From Clostridia bacterium (GTDB lineage: Bacteria; Bacillota_A; Clostridia; Christensenellales; CAG-138), in assembly GCA_017553815.1 (NCBI GenBank), contig JAFZJT010000275.1, positions 1-23,718 of the forward strand: a stretch of 23,718 nucleotides of DNA, read 5' to 3'. The notes under the pieces were generated by a model. It was not told the DNA's origin and made no database searches. It saw only the letters and a list, made by a program, of their open reading frames with translations. Both the position numbers and the translations under genes were made by a program. Below, in pieces: positions 21,358-23,718 of this stretch (its first letter is position 1; each line of letters starts with the position of its first letter).

Positions 21358-22647
21358 ATGTCTGAACTCATCAACGTTGAAAACGGAAAAGCCAAGCTCT
21401 CCCTGCAGATCCCGAAAGAGGATTATGTATCCGCACTTCAAAGCGCTTATCGCCGCCTCGGCCACAAGTACCGTGTGCCCGGCTTCCGCGCAGGCAAAGC
21501 GCCCCGCAAGGTCATCGAGCAGAACTACGGCGTGGACGTTTTCTGGGATAACGAACTCGACGCCTGCGTACAGAAGGCGTATTCCGATGCCCTCAGCGAG
21601 CATGCGCTTACCCCCGAGCTTCAGCCCAACATCGAGTTCACCGAGGTTTCCGAGGAGAACGGTGTTTCGCTGACCGCCGAGGTCGTACTTCGCCCCGAGG
21701 TAAAGCTCGGTCAGTACAAGGGTATAGAAGCCCCCGCCATCGAGTATAATGTTACGGATGAAGAGGTCGACGCGGAGATAATGAAGCGCCGCGAGGCAGT
21801 TGCAACAAAGGAAAACGTCGAGCGCCCCGTTGAAGAGGGCGACGAAGTCACCTTCGACTTCGCAGGCTACCTGGACGGCGAGCAGTTCGAGGGCGGCACC
21901 GCCGAGAACTACACCCTCAAGATCGGTTCCCATACCTTCATCCCCGGCTTCGAGGAGCAGATGGTCGGCATGAACATCGGCGAAGAGCGCGATCTGAACG
22001 TCACATTCCCCGAGGAGTATAACTCAGAGCATCTTGCGGGCAAGCCCGTTGTTTTCAAGGTCAAGGTGCATTCCATCAGCGTTGACAAGGTTCCCGGGTT
22101 CGACGACGAATTCGTTAAGGATACCTCCGAGTTCGACACCGTGGACGAGTATAAGGCCGCCGTTCGCAATGAGCTTGAAGCCGCCGCCGAGGAAAGGGCG
22201 AAGAACGAGCGCATCAATGCGATCGTTCAGAAGGCTGTGGACAACGCCGAGGTCGATATCCATGAGGATATCATCGGGGAAGAAGTCCACGCGCAGCTCC
22301 ACCGCTTCGAGAGCCAGCTCAAGCAGTTCGGCACCGACCTCAACGGCTATCTCGAGTATGCTCAGCTCTCCATGGACGATATCCATAAGGACTATGAGGA
22401 AGCCGCAAAGCGCAACCTCAAGTCTCAGTACGTTATTTTCAAGATTATCGACGAAGAAAAGCTCGAGCCCTCCGACGAGGACTTCATCACCGCCATCAAG
22501 CGCTCCGATGCCGCTCGCCGCGGGCATTGGGACGACGAGAAGATCAGCGCAGAGCTCGAGAAGAATCGCTTCAGGTATGCATCCCAGGCGCTTAACGAGG
22601 CGCTCATCCGCTTCCTTGTTGACAACTCGGTCGAAGCCAAGGCGTAA
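21358..22647 (+). CDS. tig: Trigger factor, ribosome-associated chaperone
   Basis: This 429-aa trigger factor binds the ribosome exit tunnel and shields nascent chains; it is also a peptidyl-prolyl isomerase. The N-terminal domain carries the ribosome-docking signature GFRAGKAP (42-49). The FKBP-like domain (about 150-240) is recognised by GDEVTFDFAGYLDGEQF and FIPGFEEQMVGM. The C-terminal two-armed helical chaperone domain completes the usual length of about 430. The ATG at 21358 has GGAGG five bases upstream; an ATG at 21346 overlaps that site and is rejected. It is the first gene before clpP and clpX, a classic Firmicutes order. Confidence 0.97.
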   Translation: MSELINVENGKAKLSLQIPKEDYVSALQSAYRRLGHKYRVPGFRAGKAPRKVIEQNYGVDVFWDNELDACVQKAYSDALSEHALTPELQPNIEFTEVSEENGVSLTAEVVLRPEVKLGQYKGIEAPAIEYNVTDEEVDAEIMKRREAVATKENVERPVEEGDEVTFDFAGYLDGEQFEGGTAENYTLKIGSHTFIPGFEEQMVGMNIGEERDLNVTFPEEYNSEHLAGKPVVFKVKVHSISVDKVPGFDDEFVKDTSEFDTVDEYKAAVRNELEAAAEERAKNERINAIVQKAVDNAEVDIHEDIIGEEVHAQLHRFESQLKQFGTDLNGYLEYAQLSMDDIHKDYEEAAKRNLKSQYVIFKIIDEEKLEPSDEDFITAIKRSDAARRGHWDDEKISAELEKNRFRYASQALNEALIRFLVDNSVEAKA

Positions 22648-22672
22648 ACTCATCAAATTCAGTTAATTCCAA

Positions 22673-22698
22673 TCGGGCAGCGCTGCCGCACTGCCCGA
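22673..22698 (+). other. Hairpin between tig and clpP
   Basis: TCGGGCAG and CTGCCCGA form a perfect 8-bp stem around a 10-base loop in the 73-bp gap. It has no T run, so it is more likely an mRNA-stability or partial attenuation element than a full terminator. No separate clpP promoter was seen in the gap. Confidence 0.45.
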
Positions 22699-22720
22699 CC
22701 CTAAAGAAAAGGAGGTTCAA

Positions 22721-23308
22721 ATGAGCGGACTTATACCCATCGTAGTTGAGCAGACCAACAAGGGCGAAAGATCATACGACATCTACTCCCGTCTACTCAA
22801 GGACAGGATTATCTTCCTCGGCGGCCCAGTTACCGACGACGAAGCAAACCTTATCATCGCTCAGATGCTTTTCCTTGAGGCGGATGATCCCGATAAGGAC
22901 ATCTACCTCTATATCAACTCCCCCGGCGGCAGCGTTTCGGCCGGTCTTGCAATCTACGATACCATGCAGTACATCCGCTGCGAGGTTTCAACGATCTGCG
23001 TCGGTCTTGCAGCGTCTATGGGCGCTTTCCTGCTTGCTGCGGGTGCAAAGGGCAAGCGCAAGAGTCTGCCGAACAGCGAAATTATGATCCATCAGCCCTT
23101 GGGCGGCGCTCAGGGTCAGGCAAGCGATATCAAGATCCAGGCCGAGCAGATCATAAAGATCCGCGCCAAGCTGAACGAGATACTCGCTCAAAGAACCGGA
23201 AAGAGCATCGATCAGATCGCATTCGACACCGAGCGCGATAATTATATGACGGCCGAAGAAGCGCTTTCATACGGTATTATCGACGAGATAGTTCCGCCGA
23301 AGCGGTAA
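22721..23308 (+). CDS. clpP: ATP-dependent Clp protease proteolytic subunit
   Basis: This is the 195-aa serine protease that assembles as a 14-mer chamber and degrades proteins fed by ClpX or ClpC. The catalytic triad is visible: Ser99 in [11 protein letters not shown], His124 in IMIHQPLGG, and Asp173 in [10 protein letters not shown]. The oxyanion-loop segment YINSPGGSV (64-72) is intact. The propeptide is short, as usual for Firmicutes. AAGGAGG precedes the ATG. It lies 73 bp after tig and 72 bp before clpX. Confidence 0.98.
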   Translation: MSGLIPIVVEQTNKGERSYDIYSRLLKDRIIFLGGPVTDDEANLIIAQMLFLEADDPDKDIYLYINSPGGSVSAGLAIYDTMQYIRCEVSTICVGLAASMGAFLLAAGAKGKRKSLPNSEIMIHQPLGGAQGQASDIKIQAEQIIKIRAKLNEILAQRTGKSIDQIAFDTERDNYMTAEEALSYGIIDEIVPPKR

Positions 23309-23380
23309 TCTTCCAAACGGGAAAAGAAAGGTCGGCGGCGCCGAAACGGTTTGCGGGCGTCCGCCAAGGTATTTTAGTAA

Positions 23381-23718
23381 ATGGCAAAACACACAGAAAA
23401 CGATTCCATCAAATGCTCCTTCTGCGGCAAGTCGAGAAGCGAAGTCGATCGCATTCTCGCCGGCCCGGGAGTATACATCTGCAACGAATGCATTGAGGTA
23501 TGCAAGGAGATCCTCGAGGATAATCCCGTTGCCGCCGACGTTGAGGTCGACCGTGCCGTGGAGCTTCCCAAGCCCAAGAGCATCGTTGCTTCTCTGGATG
23601 ACTACGTGATCGGTCAGGATCACGCAAAGCGCGCGCTTGCGGTTGCCGTGTACAACCATTATAAGCGCATCTATGCGAAAAAAACAACCACCGAGGCCGA
23701 ACTCGGCAAGAGCAATAT
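23381..23718 (+). CDS. clpX: ClpX ATPase subunit, 5' part only
   Basis: The first 112 codons of the AAA+ unfoldase ClpX are present, and the frame runs open to the window end. The N-terminal zinc-binding domain is clear: C12-x2-C15 (CSFCGKS) and C34-x2-C37 (CNEC). The linker with ELPKPKSI and the conserved [26 protein letters not shown] (given in part) at the start of the AAA+ domain follow. Walker A lies beyond the edge. Only a weak AAGG lies about 12 bases before the ATG, so clpX translation may be less efficient than that of clpP. Confidence 0.97.
   Translation, partial: MAKHTENDSIKCSFCGKSRSEVDRILAGPGVYICNECIEVCKEILEDNPVAADVEVDRAVELPKPKSIVASLDDYVIGQDHAKRALAVAVYNHYKRIYAKKTTTEAELGKSN

Noticed and set aside
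1..23718. CRISPR array, tRNA, rRNA, integrase or transposase
   Set aside because: I looked for regular direct repeats with spacers, tRNA-like cloverleaf ends and mobile-element proteins and saw none; the only short tandem array is the heptamer run at 13544.

Overview
The window is chromosomal DNA from a spore-forming member of the Firmicutes, most likely class Clostridia. The evidence is a gerA-type spore germinant receptor operon, a PdaB-like polysaccharide deacetylase, tig-clpP-clpX synteny, strong AAGGAGG-type ribosome binding sites and TTGACA/TATAAT-type promoters. Base composition looks moderate to slightly GC-rich by eye (not counted), which suggests an uncultured gut-type clostridial lineage rather than a classical low-GC Clostridium. 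I cannot name a genus. There is no rRNA, tRNA, CRISPR array, transposase or phage gene that I can see.

Layout. 1-201: gene-free, packed with perfect palindromes, plus a terminator for the operon to its right. 202-2208 (minus): a DegV fatty-acid-binding protein followed by a GNAT-like protein. 2449-3618 (plus): an unrecognised 389-aa protein. It converges on, and overlaps, a minus-strand operon that reads from 8340 down to 3554: zinc-ribbon membrane protein, ABC ATPase and two ABC-2 permeases. The operon's likely terminator lies inside the convergent gene. 8502-8981 (minus): a DNA-deoxyinosine (hypoxanthine) glycosylase. 9116-13611 (plus): promoter, operator-like palindrome, MarR regulator and two ABC exporter half-transporters, closed by a terminator. 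The two half-transporters have the signature of a heterodimer with one degenerate ATP site.

13654-14684 (plus): a compact cassette of two paralogous small membrane proteins and an XRE-type repressor. It sits behind a perfect TTGACA-17-TATAAT promoter studded with related palindromes, so autoregulation is likely. 14751-15437: a single-gene unit for a DUF4430-like lipoprotein. 15455-20034 (minus): gerA, gerB, gerC, then a tiny two-helix membrane protein that fits the 'D' proteins of germinant receptor operons, then a 77-aa Cys/Asn/Gly-rich protein with an internal duplication. 20198-21058 (plus), divergent from gerA: the polysaccharide deacetylase, so 15.4-21.1 kb is a spore-associated neighbourhood. 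21238-23718 (plus): the housekeeping proteostasis cluster tig, clpP and the 5' part of clpX, cut by the window end.

The most interesting candidates are the XRE/small-membrane-protein cassette with its operator array, the putative GerD-type subunit with the Cys/Asn-rich protein downstream of it, the convergent overlap with an embedded terminator, and the palindrome cluster at the left edge. All function calls come from reading the sequence and recalling families. No database search was run.
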